This document shows, in pieces, positions 34,289-46,359 of a stretch of 64,000 nt of DNA (positions are counted from its first letter, which is position 1; every line of letters starts with the position of its first letter). The DNA is taken from the NCBI GenBank assembly GCA_022578965.1, contig MU400534.1:360933-424932 (forward strand), given 5' to 3'. The translations under genes and the position numbers were made by a program. Origin of the DNA: Xylaria sp. FL1777. Lineage: Eukaryota; Ascomycota; Sordariomycetes; Xylariales; Xylariaceae. A model generated the notes under the pieces. The model did no database searches. It was not told the DNA's origin and saw nothing but the letters and a program-made list of their open reading frames with translations.

Positions 34289-37285
34289 TGGCGACTCACT
34301 AGCGGGGAAATCCTTTGCGACAAGCTCGCATTTAGTCACCGGGTTTCTTTTCAGATTTTCGCATACGATCGCGGTCGACTCGCGCTCAGTTCAATGCAAG
34401 TGATCCTCAACGGGCGTGTAGCACAATGGTTACAAGTCCTAAAGGGCCGACGTTGTCCTGGATTGAGCTCTAGCACAATTATACTCACCTACGAAATGGA
34501 AATTATGTAGCAGCCTTACCTACCAGTACTGGCTCCTTGGATTCACTAGTATATCAGTTAGTATCTTTATAGACAATCATTTAATCGTCATTACCAAATC
34601 CGATTTACCTAGAACTCGATAGTCTTCTAGTGCTACTTCTTGAAAGATCCAGCTTATCTAGCTTCGCTTTATTTCTCCTAGGTGGTTGGGTTCGTCTGAG
34701 TAGCTAGGTACAGCACCTTAACTTGTCGGGCGATGCCACACAAGATCCCGTGCAAGTAGGAGATATCATATCTATTTAGTCATTCTCGACCTATCTAGCC
34801 AGTTTTCTTGTCAATTTCAACTCACCCACTAACAAGAGGCCGGCTACAAACTCGGCCTGACTCTAGAAAATCTCTCTGCCACTCCCTCGAGGGCTCTAAT
34901 TCGAGAGAGATCAACCATATCCAACTTCATATGATCATGGGCAGCCGTACAGTATGTCGTGCAACCTAGCGTAGTCACCACTGGAAGTGAGGCGCCGTAG
35001 ATATAACTCCTCATCTACCCACCAGGGAGTAACGGCTGGATTATATACATGAATTTTCTTTTACATACTTGTCTCAATTCGTTGACCCCTTTAAAAAGAA
35101 GGTGCAGCCGAAAGTAGTCTGGAAATATACGAAGGCACATGGTTAATCATCCCAACTAAGAAACCCTTCAGATCCTTAATAGTGAAATTAAGGGTATGCC
35201 AGTATGTGTGATAGGCTATTACATGTTGGGTTGGATCTCCTACACTGACACGAGACATACCCGCAGATGTTGACCTGAGTACTACCCAACTTAACAGGGA
35301 GCACAATTATCTTAAACAATCGTTCAAATACTTCGGGGCTGTATTACATCAGCGACCTAGGGGAATACTTAGCGAGGTACATATGACTCCGTTGCGTTCT
35401 TAAACAGCTTGGGTAGGTAATTAATATAGCTGTTTCGGCATGTATTATGCTCGAATCCATATGGGTATAATACCATACACTATAGCTATGAATAAGCGTA
35501 GCATGACCTGCCCCCAAACTTGTCCGCTACGTAGGAAGCGCCCATACGAACTGTAGCTTTGGTATGGTATCTGTCATTGGGGCTAGTTACCACAGCTACG
35601 ACTACTTTATAAGTTATTGTTACCTCCAACTTACCTGATAGGTGGATACCTAGGTACCCAACCGATGGAAGCTCTTGGAAAATATATTTGCGTTGCATTC
35701 GACCTGCTCTCGATTCCCGAATACCACCGTACCTAGCATCGAATAGGGCGCGACCGTTGTTGAGGATCAATCGCCATTTTTACCCAGAAATCGCGAATTA
35801 CCCACAGCCAATTACGCAATGTCCCCCAAGGCGAGAGCAGAGCTGTCGTTACCACGTATATAACCAATGCTATACACGCATCGCCTATAGCAACACTAGT
35901 GTCTGAGTCAGCTGAATACAGCGCTGCACCTATCCAATGTCGATTAACGAGGCTAGACCACGTAGAACGAACGACCTTGCCCGGTCCAACGTACCACCTT
36001 GGGTCGTGGCCAATCAACCTCGCAGCGCGTTCGGACGAGCGACTTGTTGTGACCCTGGATCCTTTGATGACCGTTGCTTTAGCGACGTCACGGGGATGCT
36101 ACGCTGATACTTGTAAGTGAATGAATGGTTGGCGAAGGTGATAAGGATTGGCAACCTGCGCTTATTGTCGAAAGAACCTATCGCAAAATGCAATGAGGAG
36201 TCAGAGAACTGATTATTCGACTGAACCTTGAAAATCAGTGTACGTGAGATGTTCATCTAGGAGCGCAACATTGAGAGCATACCTACAGTACGTAGATTCG
36301 ATGTGAGTACAATGGCGCTCGGCAATGTCTATTGATCACCCTCTGTTGCTGTTCGTCCCAACTGGACTTTTTGGGGTTTAGAGTAGACTGGGTATGTACC
36401 TGCAGCCTGTTTGTTGCCCAAGCAATTCCTGGTATTGCCCTGGGCAGAAGAACCCTGGGTATGCGAACCAACATGCGTCAAAGATCATCATCGCAAACCA
36501 TTTCCCTTCACGGACGCCAAGTCTTATGATCCCCGCGACTTACATAATGTGTATGAACCCCTCACGGATCATCCAATCTCACGCGACCTAGTTGACGAGA
36601 TCCCATCACTTCTATGTACCATAGTACCGGTATACCTACAATGGGTAGATGGCTCTGCTGTCTGAAAACTTGAAAAGCGAGTCATTTCTTTAGTTACTAT
36701 CCTACGCTAGTCTAGTAGGAACGGATAGCGATCCGGCAAGTGGGTGGAGTGTGGTAAACACGAGGTGCTAATAGTCTTGGCACGCCAACATGTCGGTCAA
36801 ATGGCACGATACTTGCACTAAAGTCCAATCCGCATATTCACTATCACAGTCGATTGGAAAACGAGAACAGTTGTTGGTATGTACGTGTGTATTCAATGTT
36901 TATTCTATCTTGTCCATTCAGCCTTGCAATAGCAAGCTAATTATTATCCCTGCGGGAAAGGAGTGCATTATGTATATTTGTGTCTGAGCAAGCCGGCCAA
37001 TGAATCAAACGCCCCCCCTCCCGTGCGTAAAAAGCCCTGACATCAATAACCCGCATGGATTTTGCTCGTCCGAAAAACCCCAAACATGTCGTAGAAATTC
37101 GTATCGAAGGCCTCCCGTACTCGAAAGCCCCGGTGTAAATGAGTGACCAGAATCATCCCCTCGTTGAATTAAGTTAAAAATCCTACTCTTGCCGAAACCT
37201 CAATATCTCGTGAATATCCCGTCCACTGACACTGCTCAGTGTAGAGCCCACTTTCGACCCCAAAATCTCACATCTCCCCGTTCAC
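34289..37285. other. Gene-poor region of 3 kb
   Basis: Between the Hsp70-like gene and the wall-protein gene. It contains a degenerate tRNA-like sequence (34412-34480, listed separately), A/T-rich stretches, and two overlapping minus-strand frames at 35486-36017 without ATG starts that I do not accept as a gene. A CCTAGGTA-type palindrome lies near 35650. Confidence 0.45.
34412..34482 (+). pseudogene. Degenerate tRNA-like sequence
   Basis: The 5' end has an acceptor-like GGGCGTG, then TAGCACAATGGTTA, a good match to a tRNA D-arm/A box. About 45 bases later GTCCTGGATTGAGCTC looks like a T-arm/B box (expected GGTTCGAGCCC form) with one base lost and C:G-to-T:A changes. The 3' strand CACAATT would pair with GGGCGTG only if three transitions and one transversion were reversed. 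The anticodon arm does not fold. It is best read as a mutated tRNA or tRNA-derived SINE and is not expected to be functional. Confidence 0.4.
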
Positions 37286-38152
37286 TTAGAGAGCCAAGAC
37301 AGCAATACCGGCAGCAACCAGGGCGCCAACTGGGCCGAGCTTGGCAGCTGCGCCAGTGGGAACAGTCACGGGGCTAGTAGAGCTCGAGCCAGGGGCGGTA
37401 GAGCTGCCAGCGGGATAGCTGGAGCTCCCGGCTGGGTAGGAAGAGCTTCCGGCTGGGTAAGAAGAGCTTCCGGCGGGATAAGAGGTCGTTGAAGTAGACG
37501 TGACGAGAGTTGTGTTGCCGTAAGTAGGATACGTCACTGGGTAAGTGGGAGCCGTCGTGGGGTATGATGTCGTAGGGTACGACACTGGGTAGGTGAGACT
37601 CGTCGTAGGGTAAGAGGAAGGGGTAGACGTAGGGTATGATACTGGGTAAGAGGATGACGTCGTGGGGTATGACACTGGGTAAGAGGACGACGTCGTGGGG
37701 TACGACACTGGGTAAGAAGATGAAGTCGTGGGGTATGATACCGGGTAAGAAGATGAAGTCGTGGGGTATGATACCGGGTAAGAAGACGAAGTCGTGGGGT
37801 ATGATACTGGGTAAGACGACGACGTCGTGGGGTATGATACTGGGTAGGAAGAAGACGTCGTGGGGTATGATACTGGGTAGGAAGACGAGGATGTAGGGTA
37901 TGACACCGGGTAAGAGGACGACGTCGTGGGGTATGACACTGGATAAGTGACAGACGACGTCGTGGGGTAAGAAGGCGTCGTTGTAGGATACGATGGCGTC
38001 GTCGTAGGGTAGGTAGCCTCAGTGGTCGTAGACGTAGGATAACTCGGCGTCTCTGAGGAAGACGACGCAGGGTATGAGGAAACCGGGTATCCTCCAGCCT
38101 TGACAGCCCCGAACAAGGCAGCGGCGGGTGCCAATACCTGAGTGACCTTCAT
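37286..38152 (-). CDS. GPI-anchored cell-wall protein with SYPVSYPTTSS tandem repeats
   Basis: Intronless 288-residue secreted protein. It begins with a signal peptide (about residues 1-19, hydrophobic Val/Leu/Ala core). It ends in a hydrophobic stretch preceded by a small-residue site (TGAAAKLG), the pattern of a GPI attachment signal. The middle is almost entirely Ser, Tyr, Pro, Thr and Val, built from about ten tandem copies of an 11-residue unit (SYPVSYPTTSS), flanked by diverged PSYPTT units and four SYPAGS units near the C-terminus. Such Thr/Ser-rich repeats are normally heavily O-mannosylated, so it is probably a structural or adhesive wall mannoprotein. Regular Tyr spacing would also allow oxidative cross-linking; that is inference. 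No enzymatic domain is present. A TATA-like word lies about 155 bp upstream. Confidence 0.9.
   Translation of the reverse strand: MKVTQVLAPAAALFGAVKAGGYPVSSYPASSSSETPSYPTSTTTEATYPTTTPSYPTTTPSYPTTSSVTYPVSYPTTSSSYPVSYPTSSSSYPVSYPTTSSSYPVSYPTTSSSYPVSYPTTSSSYPVSYPTTSSSYPVSYPTTSSSYPVSYPTTSSSYPVSYPTTSSSYPVSYPTSTPSSYPTTSLTYPVSYPTTSYPTTAPTYPVTYPTYGNTTLVTSTSTTSYPAGSSSYPAGSSSYPAGSSSYPAGSSTAPGSSSTSPVTVPTGAAAKLGPVGALVAAGIAVLAL
37625..37955 (-). repeat. 33-bp coding minisatellite in the wall-protein gene
   Basis: About ten head-to-tail copies of a 33-bp unit encoding SYPVSYPTTSS. The copies differ mainly at silent positions (for example GTCGTGGGGTA versus GTAGGGTA forms). Being a multiple of three, the unit can change copy number without breaking the frame. 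Confidence 0.85.
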
Positions 38153-38303
38153 AGTGACGGATTCTTGGTGATGATTAAGATTAAGGATAATAGTCGATTA
38201 TGCTTTCCAAGCGAGAGACCGAAGCGAGTGGTCAGGTTGGGTTGAACGATTGAGATGCCGATAAACTTCAACGAGCGAGTTGGATAGCGACTGTGGGAAG
38301 CAG

Positions 38304-38311
38304 TTTATATA
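38304..38311 (-). promoter_or_regulatory. Candidate TATA box of the wall-protein gene
   Basis: TATATAAA on the minus strand, about 155 bp upstream of the wall-protein ATG. Position and sequence suit a TATA box; nothing else supports it. Confidence 0.4.
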
Positions 38312-39624
38312 CTGGATGAGAAGAGAGAAAACAAGCAAGTAAACATAACGTCTTGCCGAGCAACATATATACCTATTTCCAAGAGGGGCCAGCTACCAGC
38401 TCTATGGTGCGTTGTGGCGAGAAGATCTACGGCTATCCCTGAACGCCGTGTTCTTACGTATAGGGTAGTGATACGACCGGCCCCATGTAAGTGTACTTAC
38501 TTAGTCGGATTCCACAATTCGAGTACTAACATGAGGTAGTATTGGATTATGGGTGACGGCCTTTCAGATGTCATTACCAACCCCCCGGTCACACCCTGGC
38601 TAGAACCCTGGCCAGATCGCAAGGAAGAGAAGGCATTACAGTAGATACGTATCGAGGATTTCAGCCATCTCAACCAACGTTGCATCCTGGATCGGTAGCA
38701 GAACATGGCCTCCCTGTTGCCGAGGGGATAGTATGGGTAGGTATGTACAAAATGGCGGGCCGATGGGGAACGACCTTCATGGTGATGGCTGCATGGTAAT
38801 ACGAGGTCATACCTAACCTATCCTACACTAGACTACTGTATCGAGCCGTATCCACTGCCTTGGGAGGTCGGTTGGCTGCTGCACTAACCCTACCTGTACA
38901 TATCACTCAAGTTTAGGCAAGATGACGATCTGGCGGGGCTGCAAAAGGGCGATTGCGACGGCTGTGGTGATGGGCTGGCTTACTCAGTAAACAACGGCTT
39001 TTGCTGGCGTTCCCGGGACAGGCAAAGGCCGAAAGGCGGGATCATTCGATACGTCATACTAGACAGAAAATAGGTATACGACTTTCGATTTTCGGTCTAG
39101 GGCGAGAGCTGACAAGAGGCGGACCCGGCGCCAGTGCTGGTGTTCTGTGTTGGCCCAACACGCTCCTTGCCGTTTTCGGGCTCGAATACAACGCCGCCAC
39201 CGAATTTGCCGAGTGACAACCTCGTGTTGCCCAGGTAATGGCTTGGCCCTGGACGATATTGGCGCCGTCGCCGCGCCGTTCGCCTACGTCATTGGACGGA
39301 TCATGGATCTCTCCACCAGACGACGGTCGTTGAGCAGCATCAGCCAATGGCTATGCGACGCTATTGCACTGGCCAATGTGGCAGTAGCCTACCGCAACTT
39401 GGCCGACCCATTGTGCCGGTGAATCTTCCACAACTTCAATTTTACGTGCGCTGAGCTGAACACGGGGCAGAACGGGGCTTCTGGTATCAGTGCGAACTGT
39501 GGAAAAGTGTGGGCATTTGTGGGCATCGAATCCGAGGATATTGGCGACACTGTTGGTAGTATAGAAGTGGGGCAATAACAGAACTCCAGTCATATACCTA
39601 CTGCGTATGCGTACTTACGTACAC

Positions 39625-39655
39625 TACCTAGGTACCTACCTAGGTAAGTACTGAA
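39625..39655. repeat. Clustered CCTAGGTA palindromes
   Basis: Overlapping TACCTAGGTA-type palindromes. The same word family recurs at about 1520, 1720, 35650, 40080, 45350, 58190 and 60340, always between genes. Confidence 0.7.
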
Positions 39656-42600
39656 TGGTTTGTCGTACTCAGTAGGTATCATACTAAGTCCAATGCTGAC
39701 GACATGACTCAAAAATTTTTCCTACCTTAATATACCGATATCTATTTTGAGGGCTTTATGTGGATATCTTAAACACGAAAGAAGAAATGAGTCGTTGCTT
39801 CAAGTAGTTGCACCGAGTCAAGATTGATGTCTGCTATGAAGATATTTGCATGCAATTGTACGCAGTAGGTATTTTTATCATTATTTGGAAATACCTGATA
39901 GCGTCATGCATCTACGCCGCACTTAGCATGCCTTACATGCACTTAGGTAGGTAAACCCCTGCCGTTTATACCAGATGCCAGAGATGCATTCTTGGAAAAT
40001 GAACAAACAAAGTCCAAAAGTCCCCATGGCAAACCACCAGGGCTTAATCATCATCAATATCTAACCCTGAATTAGGTAGGTATTACTGGCACATTATCTA
40101 CCTACCCAGCTTCCTTGTGTCAGTGTACCGACCTCCTAAATAATACCTACTGCTTACTTAGGTTGGATAGGCTGTCTTCTCCTGAGACATTTCCTCCTTT
40201 TTTTTTTTTTTCGGGTTTTCCTTTTCTTTTTTTGCATTATACAGACAGCCAAATATTATTACAACGCATCGAACCAACTTCCCAAAATTTACTCCGCACG
40301 AACCTTTTTCCCCCACGGCCCAGCTGTTTGTATGAAGTCGTGATCGCTGTTATTACTCCCCCATTAGACGATGGTCCCTATTCAACTACTGCGGTCGTCA
40401 TGTGGCGAAGGACGTTCCTGCAATTCCTAACATCTACCCCTCAGATCTACCATCGAGACTGAATCGTCTTTCATTTAGCAGATTGGCTCTCTCTCTCTAG
40501 TACCTACCCTACATTGTCACATAGTTCACTTGCTCATCCTCTTTGGTGTTTCCTTTACGTGCCGCGATGTTCTGTTCTGCTCATATTGACCAACGCGGTC
40601 ACTACTTGTTCTCGCTCGCTGGCGCTGCATCTTCTGTCCAGGGTGATTCGTCACAGCGCTGGCCGTCTTACAGCCTAATAGCTACCGTACATCGACCAAA
40701 GCTCACCCAATTATTGCCTTCTTACAGCTTACACTAGAGCGAGACATAGACGCTTACTTCGCCTTTCGCTGACACCCAGTGGCCGCGCTCTTCATGTTCT
40801 GCAGCTTGCATCATGCCCGTAAACACAGATGATACAACGACGGCGAAGTCAACAGCGACAAGTACGAACAAGTTACTGAATCACACGTGGACTCAGCCAG
40901 TCTCGGAACGTGCCACGCCCCGCCACCATCCATGTATTAAACTCGTGATATCCCTATGCAGCTTCTATCACAGCATATACTGCTTTCTTTGCTAGGAGCT
41001 TAGAGATGCACAAGCTTTGGGGGGGGGGGCAGCAGTAATGCAGGCCTTTCCCCCCTCTCCTCTTTTCCTTTTGACGGAAGAAGAGCTTACTATTCCAAGC
41101 TCTCAAATCTACCCTTTGCCTTGCGCAGTCTGAATAAGGCATCAAGGCAGGTTATTACTGATTGAGATCATAGATCCATCGCACATAGCAGCAAGTGATG
41201 CTTTCTACTGTGCTAAAAGCTCGCCGCGTACGCGCTGCACCCATAGGCGGAACACCAACGTGGAAGCAACGAGGAGAGAAAGAAAAAGAGAGAAAAAATG
41301 AAGGAAATTTTATTCACCACTTGCCTAGAAGTCGGTGTCTTCCAATATTGTCGAGAAGATTCAACGGCTTGACGAACACAATGCGCCGAGAACTAGCCGA
41401 TAAACCTGCATACGCAGGACTGTAGGGTCGGTTGCCTCGACCCAACGACTTCCCCGCCCGACATCATCCTGTGCATCTATGGTGTATGCCCGCACTCTTT
41501 CGCTCGTCAAGTCTTTCCAAATTGTGTGTTGCGATCATTAGAGAGCCATTGTGGAACGTCCCAGGAATCAACCTTGCATGGTCGATCGCCTCCGATTCCT
41601 CTCCGCTCACTTGCAGGGATCTTAATTGCGCGGCCCGCACGTTTGGCATGATTCAGTCACTCGCTAAAAGCTGCAAGCAATGAAAACAAAGGGAAAAGAA
41701 ATTTTCTTCCTTGTCTTTTCTACGCCGTTATATACTTTGATAGATATAGTGGAGCTGGGCCGAAAGGATCGGCATTCGTCAGCATTTAGATCTTATTCTG
41801 GGTACTGACCCACGGCACAGCTTCGACGGATCGCGCATTGAATGACAGCGCAGCGACAATTCTCCTCCCTGGGTTGCTGGCGATGACACCTCTCTTGTAG
41901 GGCTCAGACCTCAGTCATCATCACGATGATGCTGAGTGACAAGATATATAAGAGTCTGATATGCAGCTATGTTGCTAACTACTGAGATAGTGGTACGTAA
42001 TGCATACGATTAGACATTGGCGCATCTCACCGGTCAAGCAACTTATCCGGCTACTGAAGTTGGTGGCGACACGCATCTGCAAGGAACAGAGGTCTAGACA
42101 ATGCAACTTCCAATCGTTGGTTGCAGCGCCCTGGAGCGCCTGGGATGCTGACACGCGAATTCAGGAACCAGGCACAGCCAGGCACGGGGACCAAAATACC
42201 CGCAACATGGGCCAATCGGACCCCAGAATCTTGTGAAGCCACATCACAGCTGGAAGCAAACCTGAGCAATTTTTTTTCTCCATTTGTCCTCTGCTGGCTA
42301 TATTCTCTATACATCCCCACCTACCAAGGGAGAGAGAAATTATACCTATTTGCATTTTGTTCTGCCTGCCGCGTTTCCGGTACCGGCTGGCCAATGTCCT
42401 TACGCTATTGTTGGGTAATATTATGAAAGACCGCGTATCTTTGTTGCTACTTTTCCGCCCATCAGGTAACGGCTCTCTGTCTGCTAGGTTACGAAGGTAT
42501 TCTAGATATGTACCTCATCTATGAGTAGGACTAGTAATTTCACCTTATTGGGTCGTTCTACACAGGTACCGGTATGCTATTGTTAGTTTTCAGGCTGGGG

Positions 42601-43140
42601 GCTGACGGCCACCATCTTGGAAAGACCAATGGATCTGGGGCGCCTCGCTTACCATGGCTTACACCTGTTTAGTGTAGTGTATGTAGGCTTAAAGAATCAG
42701 GCATATTGCCATTTGTACCAGGTATCCCGCTTATAATCTAGTCATCGAGTAGTGTACATGTGTACCTGCATCGGTAGTCAAACAAGTGTTGGCACCAACA
42801 ATGAGGCGTGGTCACATCCCGGCCGTCCCAAGCAATTTTCCTTTGTGTGCACCATTGTATAAGAGCTCGTTGTCACATATCCTTTTTGAGTTTCACAACT
42901 TCTCTCGGCCCCCCTCATCTGCTAGATATCGGTTGACTTAGATTTCACTCTCTTGACTACTCGTCGCTATCTTTCCCTCTTTTCGATAGCGATATACACT
43001 CCTTGATCACCAGGCCTTGCAAGCTATTGATCTAGCTATCTGCACTCTCATTTCAGCACAAACGTTGTATACAACACTTCATCTTCTAAGAAACAACCGC
43101 TCATATCTCACACTCTCATTCTACACGATCTACAATCGCC

Positions 43141-43828
43141 ATGCGTTTCTCACAGCAGCTAGTTGCTTTTGCCGCTACGGCCGCCAGCTTGGCCAGTGCC
43201 AACTCTATCACATTCATTAACCAGGATGCCGCTCAACGCACAATTTACTTCACCGCCAGTGCTGGACTTCAGCAGATCGACCCAGTCGTCATTGCCGGCT
43301 TCAACCAGGCCAAGGTCAACATTCCCAACGCTTGGATCGGTAACGCCTACTCCGTCTCTGAGGGCTCGCCTAACGTCGTAGGCATGCTAGCTGAGTAAGT
43401 CGAACCATGGGTACTTGCCTATTCGCGCCTTAAACTAATTATCCCTCTTCAAGGGTTACCTTCCAAGGCTGGATGGGTCTGACATACTTCGATGTCTCCG
43501 CAATCGTGAACCCCAATGACCACAAGGGTGTTAAGGAACTGTACCCGGCCAGTGAAAAGGCGGCCAAACAGAAGACCGTGGTTTCCGGTTGCAAGCTCTT
43601 CCCTTGCCCCAAGGTCTACTACCACCCCGATGACGTCCAAACCGTCACTAGCCGTAAGCACCAACTCCTCAGAGATAATGCACAATCAAAATGGCGACGA
43701 ACTGACCCTGGGGTGTTTTAGTTGAGACGGATTTGATCTGCACCCTCGGCAACCCTCCCACGACCCATGTAACTCGTGACGTTGAGATAGAACTGGTCGC
43801 CCGCAAGTATGTCCTAGGCAAAATGTAA
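43141..43828 (+). CDS. Small secreted 'Dnase1'/thaumatin-like protein
   Basis: Three exons, 43141-43394, 43454-43653 and 43722-43828, give 186 residues. The first about 20 residues form a signal peptide ending near ASA. The mature part matches the small secreted fungal proteins annotated 'Dnase1 protein' or antigenic thaumatin-like, with conserved blocks INQDAAQRTIYF, NIPNAWIGNAYSV, VTFQGWMGLTYFDVSAIVNP and CKLFPC. The Asp-Val-Ser-Ala-Ile-Val-Asn-Pro block and the Cys pair are the family's strongest signature. The database name does not prove nuclease activity, and I see no nuclease motif. It sits alone between two 5-kb gene-free stretches, a setting typical of secreted accessory or effector-like proteins. 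Confidence 0.88.
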
Positions 43829-46328
43829 AAGATGGAGCAGAGCACTCCCCTTTAACACCCTGGACATGGTGACGAATTTATCGCGCTGAGCGCTCAAGAC
43901 GATGAACGACAGATACGACAAGATACCCGCACTGCTTTTTTCTTCTCCAGCCTGTGCTGAGCTTCCACTTGACCGCCCGTAACGGCAGCGTTTACGCTGG
44001 TTCAACACGTAGAGTTATGCTAGACGAGCTTCCGTAACACGACACCAAGGCCACAATTTTCTTTAAGAAGGGAATTCTCATTGTCCCCCAGTTCCTGGGC
44101 GGCGGATGCGATTCTCCACCACAACCATGTCCGATCTCGACGGCTGTGCCAGGAAATTGTGGTGGACAAAACGTTTCATACTCTACATTCCTTTCTCCAT
44201 CGCGCTTTAGCGCGCGCCATTTATAACTTCTTACATTCGCTAGCTAGAATTACTTGCCACTATCTTTCTTGTACATAAATTTAGGGAAGGTGTGGAGTTT
44301 ATTTTCAAACAAAAACAAGTTTCGTTGTCTTAAACTTTTGTCTTTCGGAGAATTAGACAGATGAGACAACGTGATTATCACATGGTATTCCGCCATCAGA
44401 GGATCCATCCAGTTGCATTCGCCTTGCTCGTGCTTCAGCCGATCATACACGGCGCTCGCTTTGCCAGGGGACTACATGCTTACTTAAGAGTAGAGTACCT
44501 AAGATAAGATGCCGTAAAATCCCTCGACATCCTTTCTCTCACGCGATGCTCTCTGTCCCTCCTCTCTCGTCAGCACTTTAACCCCCCGGCCGCCACGTAC
44601 GAGCGAGGTCAACGCGCGGCCCCTCCAACCTGCTGGTACCCGCCGCTAAGCCCTCTTGGCTCCCATGTCCCACGATGCGCTGCAAGGTACGCACGCACTG
44701 CATTGCCGACGAAAATAGTGACCCCTCTTTCGCTTCTCTTCCCTTCCCTCCCCACCCCGTTCCCCTACTGGACGCAGTACAGTTACTGTATATCGCTACT
44801 GCACGACACGCGCGGCAATACTACCCAGCCATCCCTATGCGTATATAGTATATGCACAGCGATTATGTGGTTGCCTAGATCTTTATCTCTGTCTTTGCCT
44901 GCCGAGATATCTTTTCGACTCCAAAAAAATATGAATACCTACTCCCATTAGGTGATAGATAGACAGATATATCAGCGTCGTGCAGTAACCGATAATCGTT
45001 TCGCAGCTGATGCACCGACCTCGGGCCACGTCGGCCAATGCGCGTTTCATGGCGAGACATGTGCCCGTACACGGCAGGAAATCAATCAAGAAAATGACAT
45101 GCTTCAATCGCTCTCAAATCAAACCCGTAACCGTAACTTGCCAGCCAGCCAGCAAGCCTTACAAAAACGCGTACGACTACCGACACCATGTATGTTGCGA
45201 AACGGCTACACAGACACAAGGACCGACACGTGCATCGCAGAGGCTAAAACAGTAGACACATTACGCGAGTACGCCGCCAGTGCGACGCGATACAAGGAGG
45301 GGGTGAGAGGGAGGGAAACATAGTATAGGTGTCAATGCCTACATACCTACCTCACGCTAGGTAGGTAGTGTAGACTATCTATCTGCGTGGATAAGTAAAT
45401 TGACAGGCAGGTACCGGTAGATGAAAATAGATGGGTAGGGCGTTTTACTCGGCCCGATGCAATGAACTCGTGGGAGAGGCATGAACGAAGTAGGTAAATG
45501 TGTCTCACCCGTCTGTCTGCCTGTCCTCCTGCCGCGATGTTGGCAGCCGCTTTGCCGATTTCCGACCATGGGACGGACCATGGACAGACAGACAGACGGT
45601 TCTTCTACTCGGTTCGGCCCAGCCCGGGTTGGCTAAATCGACCCGCAATAAGAGAAGCGAAATGATGGAGACCGGGGCACGCGATGAAAATAGTACCTAC
45701 AGTAGGTAGAGATAAAAATATCGCGGGTGATTACTAAAGTTAAAATGAACTTCGGCAGTTAAGCTTAAGATTGTTGCATATCAAAAGAAAAAAGAACGGT
45801 AGTTTTAAAAACTTGTCAACTTGTCCCAACCTGTCTACAGCACAATATATGCCATGCGCTGGAAGGGTCACCGGAGCTAGTGTAAGGTAGGTATGTATGG
45901 GTCACACCCCACAAATGAGAGGTACCTGTGAAAAGCCACCTCCACACTATATATCTAGATAGTAAACATACCTCCTATCTTTCCTTCAAGAATATTTTCC
46001 ACCATCTACTTAAGATATTAAGGTTGTACCTATAGATTCTAAAAAACAAAGGAAGGCTAACTACCCTAGTACCCCTTACAAGGCATTGATTTTTCTAAGT
46101 TGTCTACCTATTTTAGTCCTTCCGTCTCCTCAATCGCACAATTAGTATAACACTCGCTTCACCGGGAATGTAGTACAACAAGATGCATTTTATGTATGCT
46201 CAGATTTATCCCAAGCCTTTTCCTGGAAACCCCGCAAACCGACATGCGTGCAAGTTTGTGGAACTCTGCCGTGAGCCGTTCCCTTAACATGATCTCTCTG
46301 GTTGTGTGGCGTTTATGCATTCCCCGCT

Positions 46329-46359
<31 letters not shown>

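Larger units (their letters stand above)
38153..43140. other. Gene-free region of 5 kb
   Basis: No gene that I can support lies between the wall-protein gene and the secreted Dnase1-like gene. There are clustered TACCTA/TAGGTA palindromes near 39600-39660 and 40075-40110, a 15-base T run at 40198-40212, and CT-rich stretches. Open frames here lack family features and consistent starts. Confidence 0.45.

Noticed and set aside
35486..36017. Two overlapping minus-strand frames with a membrane-like hydrophobic stretch, possibly one frameshifted gene
   Set aside because: Both begin at TTG with no upstream ATG, the needed splice or frameshift has no good sites, and no family is recognised.
37636..37896. 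Plus-strand frame made of repeated MILGKK/SWGM units
   Set aside because: It is the antisense of the 33-bp minisatellite in the wall-protein gene; the repetition is inherited from the real gene.
39001..39422. Overlapping frames on both strands near 39.0-39.4 kb
   Set aside because: No domain, no splice support, and similar frames arise on both strands from local G/C-rich composition.
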